A stretch of 64,000 nt of DNA from an uncultured Clostridia bacterium (GCA_944349635.1 CALVNH010000001.1:524385-588384); one strand, 5' to 3'; counted from the stretch's first letter, positions 52,242 through 61,745 are shown. The notes: generated by a model not told the origin, from the sequence alone. Numbers and translations: made by a program.

Positions 52242-53426
52242 ATGGCAACTGTCGGTACAATTTCTCGCGGTATCAAAGCACCCATCATCAAAAAAGGCGA
52301 CGACCTCGCTTCGATAGTCGTCGACAGTCTGCTTGCGGCTGCGGCGGACCCCGAAACGGGATTCAAGGTTCAGGACAGAGACGTTCTCGCCGTGACGGAA
52401 GCGGTCGTGGCGCGCGCACAGGGCAACTATGCCACGGTGGCGCAGATTGCTGCGGACGTCCGCGCAAAAACGGGCGGCGGAACGGTGGGTCTCATCTTCC
52501 CCATTCTTTCCAGAAACCGTTTCTCCCTTCTGCTGAAAGGCATCGCGGCGGGCGTGGACAAACTCGTGATTATGTTGTCCTATCCTTCCGACGAAGTGGG
52601 CAACCATCTTATGAACATCGAGGAGCTGGACAAGCACGGCGTCAATCCTTACACCGACGTTTTCACGGAGAAGCAGGTGTACGAGATGTTCGGCGAAGTC
52701 AAACACCCGTTCACGGGCATGGATTACATTCAGCTCTACAAGCAGATGGCGGGCGAGGGCACGGAGATAATTCTCGCCAACCGTCCGCAGGAGATTCTGA
52801 AGTACACCGACACCGTCATCAATGCGGACATTCACACCCGTTTCCGCACCAAACGCATTCTTCAGGAGGCCGGCGCGAAAAAGGTTCTTTCCATGCACGA
52901 GATTCTGAACGCTCCCGTTGACGGCAGCGGCTACAATCCCGATTTCGGCATTCTGGGTTCCAACCTCGCCACGGACGACAGCGTCAAGCTCTTCCCGCGC
53001 GATTGCGACAAATTCGTCGCCGCGGTGAGTGCGTCGCTGTTGGAAAAGACGGGCAAGAGAGTGGAAGTTATGGTTTACGGCGACGGAGCCTTCAAGGACC
53101 CCGTCGGAAAAATCTGGGAGCTTGCCGACCCCGTCGTTTCTCCCGCATATACTCCCGGTCTCGAAGGCACGCCCAACGAACTCAAACTCAAATATCTCGC
53201 CGACAACGCAATCGGAGACCTGAAAGGCGACGAAGCAAAGGCAGCCATTCAGAAGATGATAAAGGCAAAGCCCGAATCTCTCTATGCTTCGCAGGCGTCG
53301 CAGGGCACCACGCCCCGTCGTCTCACCGACCTTCTGGGTTCGCTTGCCGACCTCACCTCGGGAAGCGGCGACAAGGGCACGCCCATCATTTACATCCAGA
53401 ACTATTTCAGCAACTATGCCGACTAA
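52242..53426 (+). CDS. CofE-family protein (coenzyme F420-0:L-glutamate ligase-like)
   Basis: The product is 394 residues from ATG 52242 (CGGGAGGC upstream). The family start is clear: IKAPIIKKGDDLASIVVDSLLAA, then DRDVLAVTEAVVARAQGNY, where Glu and neighbouring residues bind nucleotide and metal. HEILNAPVDGSGYNPDFGILGSNL and VMVYGDGAFKDPVGKIWELADPVVSPAY follow. The CofE fold is extended by about 140 residues relative to the archaeal enzyme of about 250, a form common in Clostridia that make no F420. No other F420 gene is present, so the true acceptor is unknown; an amino-acid ligation is plausible. Confidence 0.82.
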   Translation: MATVGTISRGIKAPIIKKGDDLASIVVDSLLAAAADPETGFKVQDRDVLAVTEAVVARAQGNYATVAQIAADVRAKTGGGTVGLIFPILSRNRFSLLLKGIAAGVDKLVIMLSYPSDEVGNHLMNIEELDKHGVNPYTDVFTEKQVYEMFGEVKHPFTGMDYIQLYKQMAGEGTEIILANRPQEILKYTDTVINADIHTRFRTKRILQEAGAKKVLSMHEILNAPVDGSGYNPDFGILGSNLATDDSVKLFPRDCDKFVAAVSASLLEKTGKRVEVMVYGDGAFKDPVGKIWELADPVVSPAYTPGLEGTPNELKLKYLADNAIGDLKGDEAKAAIQKMIKAKPESLYASQASQGTTPRRLTDLLGSLADLTSGSGDKGTPIIYIQNYFSNYAD

Positions 53427-53454
53427 TGCGTGTCGGGCAACCGAAGCGATTTTC

Positions 53455-53482
53455 AATCCGCGCCGCGTGCGCGGATTTTTTT
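53455..53482 (+). terminator. Intrinsic terminator of the CofE-like gene
   Basis: AATCCGCGC-CGCGT-GCGCGGATT followed by TTTTT. Nine perfect pairs. Confidence 0.88.
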
Positions 53483-53609
53483 CGGGGTTTTGAAAAGGTC
53501 GTCCTAGCGGTCGTGTTTCTGACGACAGGAGGACGGAACGGATTAGAAAACGGCGGATAAACGTCGCCCGCAAAGCGGGTTCGGGAAGCAGACGTCGGGG
53601 CGTGCGGCT

Positions 53610-53618
53610 TCGACAAAA
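53610..53618 (-). promoter_or_regulatory. Candidate Spo0A box upstream of spoIIE
   Basis: The minus strand reads TTTGTCGAA, a perfect match to the 0A-box consensus TTTGTCRAA, about 72-80 bases upstream of the spoIIE start. In B. subtilis spoIIE is activated by Spo0A~P. The box overlaps a hairpin (53616-53642), so a chance match is possible. Confidence 0.45.
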
Positions 53619-53642
53619 CGCGGAAATGTTTTCGCGTTTTTT
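53616..53642 (+). terminator. Second terminator-like hairpin before spoIIE
   Basis: AAAACGCG and CGCGTTTT flank a ten-base loop and run into TTATTT. It could back up the terminator at 53455. Confidence 0.45.
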
Positions 53643-53689
53643 ATTTCCGTCGGAAAAAATGCGACGAACGGCAAGGCTAGATTGTAGGT

Positions 53690-56005
53690 ATGGGTCAAGT
53701 ACGTACAGCACGCATTTCCGCCCGCCGCGCACCCCGTCCCCGCAGGCGCGGGAGGGCTCCTTCCTTTTCGCTTTCGCCCGTGCGTGCCGCGCAGTATACC
53801 GCGCAGGCGCTGATTTTGATTTTGCTGTCCTCGGTGGACGGCGTGGGCGGAACTCTGGCGCTCGGAATGTTTGCGGGACTTGCCTATGCCAGGCAGAATC
53901 TTCTGATTGTCGCTCCGATGTATATGGTCGCAGTGGTGATTTTCAATCCTTCCTGGTGGACTCTGCTTTACGTCGCCGTCCCCGTTGCCGTGTTTGCGGC
54001 GGTGTACATCGCATTTTACAGACTTCGCAAGAACGTGCACCCGTTTTTCACCGTGCTTGCGGCCGTGGCGGCGGAGGTGCCGCACGCCGTGTGCGAAGCC
54101 GTGTTCGGGCAGAACGCCGTGTTTGCGGCGGTGTGCGTAGTTGCCGCGGCAGTTTTCACGGCTTGTGCACAAACCGTATGTTATGCCGTGCTTTTGAGGG
54201 GGATAAACACGCGTTTTACACCTGACGAGCTGATTGCCGGCAGTGTGGTGCTTGCCGTTGCCTTCTATGCGGCGGCGGGAGTCAGTGCGGAAAACATAAA
54301 TCTTGCCTACGGGCTCGCGGCATTCGGGATAATGCTCGCTGCGGTGCGCTTTACTCCTGCCGCGACTTTCACTTTTGCCGTGATAGCGGGCACGGGTGCG
54401 GCATTGCGCTTTCTCTCGCCTGATTTCATAGCCCTTGCCGTACTGTCCGCCGCGGTAGCGACGGGACTCGTACCTTTTACGAAATGGGCGTCGGCGGCGG
54501 GAATTCTCGTAGTGTACGTTCTGATGTGGTTCGGGACCGGATTCGAGGGGGCGGGTTGGCAGAATCTGCTTGCCACCGGGCTGGGACTGATTGCGTTTCT
54601 CGCCGTTCCGTCCGCCGTGTTCGCAAAGATTTTCAGAAACAAAAAGGGCGGCACTCTTGCCGTGAGCAGCATTGTCAACCGCAACCGCAACGAACTTTCC
54701 GCAAGACTGTATTCGGTAAGTCAGGTGTTTTACGACATGTCCAACAACCTTTCCGCTCTCGACAACGCCACCAACTATTACACTCCCGACAGGCTGGCTT
54801 CGGAAGTGGCCAAAAATTACTGCGGAAGGTGCCCCGAAAGAGAAGGGTGTTTTACCGCGCTCGGGAGCGACACAACGGCGGTATTGTTGCCCATGGCCAA
54901 TGCGGTCATGGCGAGAGGAAAGGTCACCATTCTTGACATGCCGCCGTTTATCACGGGCAGGTGTGCCAAAATGCACAACCTGGCTTCCGTCATAAACAGC
55001 GCAGGGGAAGCGTACCGCCAAAGATTGGATGCGGCGGGCGGCGCCATAGAAATCAAGCGCGTGGTTTCGGAGCAGTTCGCGGGAGTATCGCTGGTGCTCG
55101 ATTCGCTGGCAAGGGAGTGCGGCGAAAGGGTCAATTTCGGCGAAGACGTGCAGGACGCCATTGCAAACGAACTGTTGAAACACAACATCGTAGCCTGCGA
55201 TATTGTGATAGGCGGGCAGGGCTCTTCCGTCACGGTCACTTTGACCGTCCGTGCCTGCGACGCCGACAAGGCTGTGCTGCCGCGCATAGTTTCCGCAGCG
55301 GTGGGAGCCAAGCTCGAGAGAGTGGGCGTCACTCCGAAAGGAGAGGACAGCGTCGTGCATCTTGCCGCTTGTCCCGTGTTCGAAGTAGCCTACGGAGCGG
55401 CGGAAAAACACCGCGACGGCGAAGGCGTGTCGGGAGATACGAAAAGCGTGCTTTGTCCGTCGAGACGACGCAGACTGTTTGCCTTGTCCGACGGAATGGG
55501 CAGCGGGGAGAATGCCGCGGAATCCAGCCGTCGCGCCATCGCAATGGTGGAAAACTTTTACCGCGCGGGGTTCGACAACGCCGTCATACTTTCTCTCGTC
55601 AATAAGCTGTTGTGTCTCACGGGAGAAGAAAACTTCTCCTCGTTGGACATAAGCGTCATCGACACCGTTTCCGGAGGACTGGACGTAATAAAGATGGGGG
55701 CGGCTTCCACTTTCGTTTGTCACAGAGACAATCTCGAAATCATTTCCTGTGCCGCGCCGCCAGCGGGCATTCTGGAACGCGCAAAACCTCTCACCAGCAG
55801 GCATCAGCTCTATGACGGAGACATGGTGATTATGATGTCGGACGGAGTGTTCGACGCTCTCGACGAGCAGGGAGTGGCACTCGTTGTGGAGGAAACCGAT
55901 ACCGCAAATCCGCAGATTCTCGCGGACAGATTGCTTGACCGCGCGCTGACGCTCGGGGCGAAGGACGACTGCACCGTGCTGGTAACCAGGCTTTTCGCCG
56001 TTTGA
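53690..56005 (+). CDS. spoIIE: Stage II sporulation protein E (SpoIIE), PP2C phosphatase
   Basis: The product is 771 residues. It dephosphorylates SpoIIAA to activate SigF in the forespore and acts at the polar septum. About ten hydrophobic helices fill residues 25-320. A central regulatory region of about 240 residues includes a short Cys cluster (CGRCPEREGC near 385). The C-terminal PP2C domain has the metal motifs LFALSDGMGSGE near 600 and MMSDGVFDAL near 718. The ATG has only a weak GTAGG; TAGATT ends six bases before it. The next genes are tilS and hpt, matching the B. subtilis neighbourhood. This gene is strong evidence for endospore formation. Confidence 0.95.
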   Translation: MGQVRTARISARRAPRPRRRGRAPSFSLSPVRAAQYTAQALILILLSSVDGVGGTLALGMFAGLAYARQNLLIVAPMYMVAVVIFNPSWWTLLYVAVPVAVFAAVYIAFYRLRKNVHPFFTVLAAVAAEVPHAVCEAVFGQNAVFAAVCVVAAAVFTACAQTVCYAVLLRGINTRFTPDELIAGSVVLAVAFYAAAGVSAENINLAYGLAAFGIMLAAVRFTPAATFTFAVIAGTGAALRFLSPDFIALAVLSAAVATGLVPFTKWASAAGILVVYVLMWFGTGFEGAGWQNLLATGLGLIAFLAVPSAVFAKIFRNKKGGTLAVSSIVNRNRNELSARLYSVSQVFYDMSNNLSALDNATNYYTPDRLASEVAKNYCGRCPEREGCFTALGSDTTAVLLPMANAVMARGKVTILDMPPFITGRCAKMHNLASVINSAGEAYRQRLDAAGGAIEIKRVVSEQFAGVSLVLDSLARECGERVNFGEDVQDAIANELLKHNIVACDIVIGGQGSSVTVTLTVRACDADKAVLPRIVSAAVGAKLERVGVTPKGEDSVVHLAACPVFEVAYGAAEKHRDGEGVSGDTKSVLCPSRRRRLFALSDGMGSGENAAESSRRAIAMVENFYRAGFDNAVILSLVNKLLCLTGEENFSSLDISVIDTVSGGLDVIKMGAASTFVCHRDNLEIISCAAPPAGILERAKPLTSRHQLYDGDMVIMMSDGVFDALDEQGVALVVEETDTANPQILADRLLDRALTLGAKDDCTVLVTRLFAV

Positions 56006-56033
56006 AAGCGCGCGCATTTTGGGCGCGCACGTA

Positions 56034-56062
56034 TAGACAAAACGTATCGTTTGTTTTATAAT
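56034..56062 (+). promoter_or_regulatory. Promoter of tilS, leaderless geometry
   Basis: TAGACA (56034-56039), a 17-base spacer and a perfect TATAAT (56057-56062). The ATG at 56069 is the seventh base after the hexamer. Confidence 0.75.
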
Positions 56063-56068
56063 CTTTCT

Positions 56069-57364
56069 ATGCCCGACAAATTCGAGTTGGATTTGCCTTT
56101 CCCGAAAAAGGCGAAAATAGCGTTGGCATTGTCAGGCGGAAGAGATTCCGTCGCGATGGCGCACGCTTTTTCTGAGGAAGGCGTGGATTTTTTCGCCGTG
56201 CACGTCGAACACGGAATCCGCGGGGAAAATTCTCTCCGTGACCGACGTTTCGTCGAGGAGTTCTGCAAAGACAGGGCAATACGGCTGGAAGTCTTTTCCG
56301 TCGACGCGCTTTCGTACGCCGACGAGACGGGGCTCACCGTCGAACAGGCCGCGCGCGAATTGCGTTATTCCGTATTCGGAAAGCTGATCGCCGAAAGACG
56401 TTGCGATTACGTCGCTCTCGCGCACCATGCCGACGACCAGACCGAAACCGTGCTCATGCGCATTTTCCGCGGCACGGGTATCAGGGGGCTCAAAGGAATG
56501 TCGCCCATTTCGGGGAAATACGTCAGACCGTTGTTGCACGTTCCGCGGGCGGTCATCGACGAATACGTCGCAGAGCACGGCTTGCCGTACGTCGAGGACG
56601 AAACCAACGCGGACACAATCTATACCAGAAATTTCCTGCGAGCCGAAATTGCGCGAATCAAGGAGCGTTATCCCTCTCTCAACGAATGCGTCGCAAGACT
56701 TGCGCGTCATGCCGACGAAACGGAAAAATTCATAGCGGAATTTCTGCCGCCGTTGCGTTCGGACGGCAGGGAAGCGCGAGTGGCGTTTGCCTTGTTCGAC
56801 AGTCCCGCAGTGGGAAAACGTGCGGTTTATGCCGCCTGCGAATCCCTTGGAGTTCGTCAGGATATAGAGGAAAGACACTTCGCTTTGATTGAAGGGCTTT
56901 CCGCTTGCGAAAACGGAAAGCGGATAGAGTTGCCGCACGGCATCACAGTGCACAAAGAGGGCGGAGACGCCGTGTTCTCCGCAAAGCAAGAGGAAGAGCC
57001 GCAGGCGGAAACGCCGCTCTTTCTTCCCGACGGTTCGCTTGCTTCTCCGCAGGGTGCGAAGCTGGAAGCAGTTTCTCCCGCGGACATCGACTTTTCCGAC
57101 GGAGCTTTGTATGCCGACGCCGACAAAATTCCTTCGGACGCCGTGTTGCGCCGCAGACGGGAAGGGGACAGAATCAGGAAATTCGGCGGCGGAAGCAAGA
57201 GTTTCGGAGATTTCCTCACGGACAAAAAGGTACCTTTACGCAAACGGGACGGAATCGTGGTGTGCGCAACGGGCGGCTACATTCTGTTTGCGGCGGGTAT
57301 ATGCGTGTCGGAGGACGTGAGGATTGACGCTTCCACGAAGCGCGCGGTGAAAATAAGCGTCTGA
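56069..57364 (+). CDS. tilS: tRNA(Ile)-lysidine synthetase
   Basis: The product is 431 residues. It modifies C34 of the AUA-reading tRNA-Ile and is essential for decoding. The PP-loop ALSGGRDSVAMA is near residues 21-32. HVEHGIRGENS near 50 and ALAHHADDQTETVLMRIFRGTG near 118 are family motifs. A C-terminal TilS domain of about 70 residues ends the protein. I chose ATG 56069 over an in-frame earlier start because the latter overlaps the TATAAT. There is no ribosome site, so leaderless translation is likely. Confidence 0.95.
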   Translation: MPDKFELDLPFPKKAKIALALSGGRDSVAMAHAFSEEGVDFFAVHVEHGIRGENSLRDRRFVEEFCKDRAIRLEVFSVDALSYADETGLTVEQAARELRYSVFGKLIAERRCDYVALAHHADDQTETVLMRIFRGTGIRGLKGMSPISGKYVRPLLHVPRAVIDEYVAEHGLPYVEDETNADTIYTRNFLRAEIARIKERYPSLNECVARLARHADETEKFIAEFLPPLRSDGREARVAFALFDSPAVGKRAVYAACESLGVRQDIEERHFALIEGLSACENGKRIELPHGITVHKEGGDAVFSAKQEEEPQAETPLFLPDGSLASPQGAKLEAVSPADIDFSDGALYADADKIPSDAVLRRRREGDRIRKFGGGSKSFGDFLTDKKVPLRKRDGIVVCATGGYILFAAGICVSEDVRIDASTKRAVKISV

Positions 57365-57427
57365 ACGCGCTTCGTCCGCACTTGGCAAAAGCCTTTTCAG
57401 AGAAAACAAACCATACAGAGGACACAA

Positions 57428-57970
57428 ATGTACGGAAAGGAAATAGCAAAAATTCTGGTATCCAAAGAGCAAATTGCAGCGCGAGTCAAGGAGCTTGCGG
57501 CGCAAATCAACCGCGATTACGAGGGGAAGCCGCTACTGGTCGTCTGCATTCTCCGCGGGGCAAGCATCTTTTTCGCGGACCTCTTCCGCGAACTTACGGG
57601 TGACGTCGAGGTGGATTTCATCGCGGTGTCCAGCTACGGTTCGGGAGCTTCGAGTTCGGGCGAAGTCAAGATGCTGAAAGATTTTTCCGCGCCTATTGTG
57701 GGGAAACATCTTCTCATTGTCGAGGATATCATAGACACGGGCGTCACCCTGGTCTATCTGAAACGGTTGCTGGAAGCCCGCAATCCCGCTTCCGTCAAAC
57801 TGTGCTCTCTGCTGGACAAGCCATCCCGCAGAAAAGTGGAGCTGAAAGGGGATTACGTCGGGTTCGAAATTCCCAACGAATACGTCGTGGGTTACGGCCT
57901 CGATTATGCGGAGAAATTCCGCAATCTGCCCGACGTGTGCGTGCTCGCACCGGAGGTTTACGGTGGTTGA
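57428..57970 (+). CDS. hpt: Hypoxanthine phosphoribosyltransferase
   Basis: The product is 180 residues. It salvages hypoxanthine and guanine with PRPP. The PRPP motif is LLIVEDIIDTGVTL near residues 96-109. VCILRGASIFF near 40 and VDFIAVSSYG near 60 (flexible loop) are family features. GAGGA precedes the ATG. Its stop lies eight bases inside the start of cca. The tilS-hpt order is conserved in Firmicutes; ftsH is not next here. Confidence 0.96.
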   Translation: MYGKEIAKILVSKEQIAARVKELAAQINRDYEGKPLLVVCILRGASIFFADLFRELTGDVEVDFIAVSSYGSGASSSGEVKMLKDFSAPIVGKHLLIVEDIIDTGVTLVYLKRLLEARNPASVKLCSLLDKPSRRKVELKGDYVGFEIPNEYVVGYGLDYAEKFRNLPDVCVLAPEVYGG

Positions 57971-59312
57971 CACCGCCTTGCTGAAAGAACTTGCCGAAGT
58001 TTTTTCGCCCGAGGCGAAGCTCTACGCCGTGGGCGGATTTTGCAGGGACGTATTGTTGGGCGTCGCTCCGCGGGATTTGGATATTTGCTCAAAACTCAAA
58101 GTTGAAGACGTCAAAACTCTATTGAAAAGCAGCGGTTTTGTCGTCAGCGATAAATGTCTGCGACTGGGAACGGTGATTGTGCGCAGAGGAAATTTCCGCG
58201 CGGAATACACCACGTTCCGCACGGACAGCTATCCCGAAAACAGCGGGATGCACGCCCCGTCCTCCGTGGTTTTCACCGACGACATCGAGGCGGATTCCGC
58301 GCGAAGGGATTTCTGTTGCAATGCCGTGTATTACGACGTGACGGCGGACTTGTTCGTCGACCCGAGGGGCGGCGTCGACGACATAAGGAAAAGAGTTCTC
58401 CGTGCCGCCGACATTCCCGGCAAGGTGTTCGGCGAGGACGGGCTCCGCGTACTCCGCATGGTGCGCTTTGCCGCCGAACTAGGGTTTGACGTCGAGGAGA
58501 ACACGTATCTTGCGGCAAAGGAGAACGCGCGCCTGGTTCTGGACATCAAAAAGGAAAGAATCTTCGAGGAACTGGACAAGATTTTCAAAGCCGACACGGC
58601 GTATCCCGCGTTGAATGCGGAAGGGCATTGCAAGGGGTTGCTGATGCTCGACGACCTCGGGCTTGTCGACGTTCTTCTGCCGGAGCTTGCCGCATTGAAA
58701 GGGCTGGAACAGTCCGCGAAGTATCACGTTTACGACGCATACAGGCATTCGCTGGAAGCGTACAGGGTATCTTCGCCCGAAATACGCTGGGCGGCACTCT
58801 TGCACGATGTCGGAAAGAGAATCGCCGTGGATTTGCAGGGCAATATGCACGGGCACGACTCTCTCGGAGCGGAGGCGGTGCGCACTCGACTTGCGGAACT
58901 GGGAATGCCGCCGTCCCGAATGAAAAGAGTTGCGGAACTCGTGGCGTGCCACATGGTGGATTTGAAGGGCGATATGTCCGAAAATAAGTTGCGTCGCTTC
59001 ATTGTCGCGCATTCCGCCGTGATGAAAGATTTGATTGCGCTCAAATATGCCGACTGCCGCGCGACAACGGGGCACGACGCGGAAAATCTGCGGATAGACA
59101 GACTGTACCGGGAAATGCGGACGGACGGGACGCCGTTCTCTCTTGCGGATTTGCCCGTGGACGGCAACGACGCGGAACGCGCCGGGCTGAAAGGCAAAGC
59201 CGTGGGCGAAGCGTTGAAGCTGCTTTTCGACGAAGCCGTCGTCAATCCTTCGTTGAGGGACAGGGCCCGCGCGACGGAGTTTCTTCTGCGCAGGGCAAAA
59301 GCGGGGGAGTGA
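57963..59312 (+). CDS. cca: CCA tRNA nucleotidyltransferase with HD domain
   Basis: The product is 449 residues. It adds or repairs the 3' CCA of tRNAs. The nucleotidyltransferase core starts with LYAVGGFCRDVLLG near residue 19, and the metal-binding DLDI near 38. The RRDFCCNAVYYD and E-D-G-L-R-V-L-R-M-V-R-F segments are class II motifs. The C-terminal half has an HD motif (LLHDVGKR near 285), as in bacterial enzymes with phosphohydrolase activity. GTG 57963 follows GGAGG by six bases and overlaps hpt, supporting coupling. Confidence 0.93.
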   Translation: MVDTALLKELAEVFSPEAKLYAVGGFCRDVLLGVAPRDLDICSKLKVEDVKTLLKSSGFVVSDKCLRLGTVIVRRGNFRAEYTTFRTDSYPENSGMHAPSSVVFTDDIEADSARRDFCCNAVYYDVTADLFVDPRGGVDDIRKRVLRAADIPGKVFGEDGLRVLRMVRFAAELGFDVEENTYLAAKENARLVLDIKKERIFEELDKIFKADTAYPALNAEGHCKGLLMLDDLGLVDVLLPELAALKGLEQSAKYHVYDAYRHSLEAYRVSSPEIRWAALLHDVGKRIAVDLQGNMHGHDSLGAEAVRTRLAELGMPPSRMKRVAELVACHMVDLKGDMSENKLRRFIVAHSAVMKDLIALKYADCRATTGHDAENLRIDRLYREMRTDGTPFSLADLPVDGNDAERAGLKGKAVGEALKLLFDEAVVNPSLRDRARATEFLLRRAKAGE

Positions 59313-59351
59313 CGCGCAACGCGCTTTCCTAAGCAGAACAAAGGAGAAAAT

Positions 59352-60836
59352 ATGACTCAAACGGAAATTCTGACTCTCGTGTTCGCCGCGATTGCGGCGG
59401 TTTCCGCCATAGGCGCACTTGTCGTGGTGGTCGTGACGCGCTTCGGCAAGCGCAAAACCGGCGTTGCGGACGGAAGCGTCGACGCACTTTTCGATTACAT
59501 CAAACAGCTTGAAGAGGAGAGCGTGCGCGAGAGCGTCCGCGAAATAGATTACGCACGCAAGAGTGTGTTGGAATCCCTCTCGCAGACCAACCAGAACATC
59601 GGGAGCGGAGTCCTGAAATATATGGAAAGCGCAAACCGTTTCAACGAATCCTCAATGCAAAAGTTGCGGGAAATGCAAACCGACAACGCCGCGAGGATAA
59701 GTGCGGAACTGGAAAAACAGCTCACCGCCGTCAGGACGGAGCTCAAAGCCGGCGTCACGGAAATGCGCACCGATTTGCAGTTGCAGTTCAAAGAAGTTCG
59801 GGAGGAATCCAAGACCTCCGTGGAAAGCATGCGCACGGAAATGCAGCGTCAACTCTCGCTTGTCCGTGCGGACAGCGCGGAACAGTTGGACAAAATGCGT
59901 GCCACCGTGGACGAAAAGCTCTCCGAAACTCTCGACAAGAGAGTGCAGGCGGCGTTCCAGCACGTCAGCGAACGTCTGGACAGCGTTCAAAAGGGCTTCG
60001 GGGAAATGAAGGAACTGACCGACCGCGTCGGCAATCTCAACAAGATGTTTTCCAACGTGAAGACCCGCGGAATATGGGGCGAAGTGGCATTGCAGGGTTT
60101 GCTGGAACAGATACTCACCCCCGACCAGTACGAATATCAGCACCACGTGACGCCGCGTTCTTCGGAGGTGGTGGACTTTGCAATCAGAATGCCCGGGCAG
60201 GCGGGTGAAGAAGTGTTCCTGCCCGTGGACGCAAAATTCCCTCTCGAAGATTACTACCGCTTGCTTGACGCGGGCGAGAACGGGGACAAAGCCATGGTGG
60301 AAGTGGCACGCAAGGCGCTGCTTGACAGAGTCAGGGCAGAGGCACGGAGTATCAGCGCCAAGTACATACGCCCGCCGTACACCACCAATTTCGCCGTATT
60401 GTACGTGCCCAACGAGGGGCTGTACGCGGAGCTTCTGCGCGACGGCGGCTTTGTCAGCGATTTGCAGAGCAATCTGCGTGTGACGATTTGCGGACCGACC
60501 ACGGTATCTGCGTTGCTCAACAGTCTGCAGATGGGATTCACCACTCTGAAAATTCAGAAGAAGAGCGGAGAAATCATCAAGAATATGCAGGCGGTGCGCA
60601 CGGATTTCGAAAAATTCGCGGGACTCATCGAAAAAATCAGGAAGCAGGCGCAAACGGTTGTAAACACCGTTGAGGATATGGAAAACAGGAATCGGATTTT
60701 GTCGAAAAAGCTCGATAAACTGGGCGACGACGTGCCCGCGATAGAAGGAGAAACGGCGTCTTTGCGCGAGAGCGGAGAGTCTGCGGCAGACGCGGCATCC
60801 GACGTGTATTCCGGTTCGTCCGGCGAGGAGGATTGA
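59352..60836 (+). CDS. rmuC: DNA recombination protein RmuC
   Basis: The product is 494 residues. One N-terminal membrane helix (about 8-28) is followed by a coiled coil of about 190 residues with hendecad-like repeats, then the RmuC nuclease-like core. The core carries GIWGEVALQGLLEQIL near 236, LPVDAKFPLEDY near 295 with the D-A-K metal motif, and GPTTVSALLNSLQMGF near 382. AAAGGAGAAAAT precedes the ATG. RmuC limits inversions at short inverted repeats. The C-terminal 45 residues are acidic and variable. Confidence 0.95.
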   Translation: MTQTEILTLVFAAIAAVSAIGALVVVVVTRFGKRKTGVADGSVDALFDYIKQLEEESVRESVREIDYARKSVLESLSQTNQNIGSGVLKYMESANRFNESSMQKLREMQTDNAARISAELEKQLTAVRTELKAGVTEMRTDLQLQFKEVREESKTSVESMRTEMQRQLSLVRADSAEQLDKMRATVDEKLSETLDKRVQAAFQHVSERLDSVQKGFGEMKELTDRVGNLNKMFSNVKTRGIWGEVALQGLLEQILTPDQYEYQHHVTPRSSEVVDFAIRMPGQAGEEVFLPVDAKFPLEDYYRLLDAGENGDKAMVEVARKALLDRVRAEARSISAKYIRPPYTTNFAVLYVPNEGLYAELLRDGGFVSDLQSNLRVTICGPTTVSALLNSLQMGFTTLKIQKKSGEIIKNMQAVRTDFEKFAGLIEKIRKQAQTVVNTVEDMENRNRILSKKLDKLGDDVPAIEGETASLRESGESAADAASDVYSGSSGEED

Positions 60837-61646
60837 ATGAGAGCCGATTTGCATTTGCACACGACGGCTTCCGACGGACTTAAAACGCCGACCGAAATCG
60901 TGGGTTGGGCGAAGGACAGCGGGTTGGAACTGATTGCCGTCACCGACCACGATACCGTCGCTGGTGTCGCGGAAGCTGCCGAGTGTGCGCGGGAAGTCGG
61001 ATTGGCTTTTTCTGCGGGCATAGAAATTTCGGCACACTCCAACAGCGAGATTCACGTTCTGGGTTACGACATGGATTACACCAATCCCGATTTTCTTGCC
61101 GAAGTCGAAAAAATCAAGGATATGCGCAAGTCGCGCAATGCCGTCATAGAGCAGAAACTGAAACTGTGCGGCGTCAGCCTGGACATAGAGTTCTGCGCCG
61201 ACGGCGTCGGTAGAATGAATATCGCGCGTGAGTTGCTCAGGGCGGGTTATGTGAGCGACATACAGGAAGCCTTCGACAAATATCTGGGGCCGAAGGGCGC
61301 GGCATACGCCGAAACCAGACGCACGTCGCCGCTGGAAGCCGTGAAGCTTATTTCCGCATTCGGCGGCAAAGCGGTGCTTGCTCATCCGAAAAAGTATCTT
61401 GCGGAAAAGACCCTCGATATGCTTTTGAGCGGGTTGAAACCGTTCGGGCTCAAAGGGCTGGAAGTGTACTATCCCAAACACACGGCGGACGACATAGCGA
61501 CGCTCATGGCGGCGGCACGTCGTTACGGACTGTTCCTCACTGGCGGCAGCGATTATCACGGGGAAGAGGACAAGCGGTTTTTCTGCGAACTTCCTCCCGT
61601 GACGCTCAAAGCGTTGGGTGTGACAAGCGGAAAGCATGAAGCGTGA
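60837..61646 (+). CDS. PHP-domain phosphoesterase (nucleoside-bisphosphate phosphatase/RNase AM-like)
   Basis: The product is 269 residues. The four PHP motifs are ADLHLHTTASDG (residues 3-14), VTDHDTV (about 35-41), the middle HVLGYDMD segment and GSDYHGE near 240. Together they coordinate three metals. The closest recognised group is the YciV/Rnm type, which acts on 3',5'-nucleoside bisphosphates and 5' ends of small RNAs. The ATG follows the rmuC stop with no gap and GAGGAGG lies just upstream. A terminator follows 40 bases downstream. Confidence 0.88.
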   Translation: MRADLHLHTTASDGLKTPTEIVGWAKDSGLELIAVTDHDTVAGVAEAAECAREVGLAFSAGIEISAHSNSEIHVLGYDMDYTNPDFLAEVEKIKDMRKSRNAVIEQKLKLCGVSLDIEFCADGVGRMNIARELLRAGYVSDIQEAFDKYLGPKGAAYAETRRTSPLEAVKLISAFGGKAVLAHPKKYLAEKTLDMLLSGLKPFGLKGLEVYYPKHTADDIATLMAAARRYGLFLTGGSDYHGEEDKRFFCELPPVTLKALGVTSGKHEA

Positions 61647-61685
61647 ACACCGTCCGCAGACGCGGCACGGAGCGGAAAATACGAT

Positions 61686-61713
61686 AAAAAGCGGCGCAAC
61701 GCGCCGCTTTTTT
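61686..61713. terminator. Bidirectional intrinsic terminator
   Basis: AAAAAGCGGCGC-AAC-GCGCCGCTTTTT plus one T. Twelve perfect pairs between convergent genes. Confidence 0.9.
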
Positions 61714-61745
61714 GTCGGATTCGGAATGCGTTGACAACAACGGCG

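Noticed and set aside
53543..56017. 824-codon minus-strand open frame opposite spoIIE
   Set aside because: It is a shadow of spoIIE, with Arg/His-rich composition and no start signal.
59652..61637. 661-codon minus-strand open frame opposite rmuC and the PHP gene
   Set aside because: It is antisense to two genes with conserved motifs and spans their junction.
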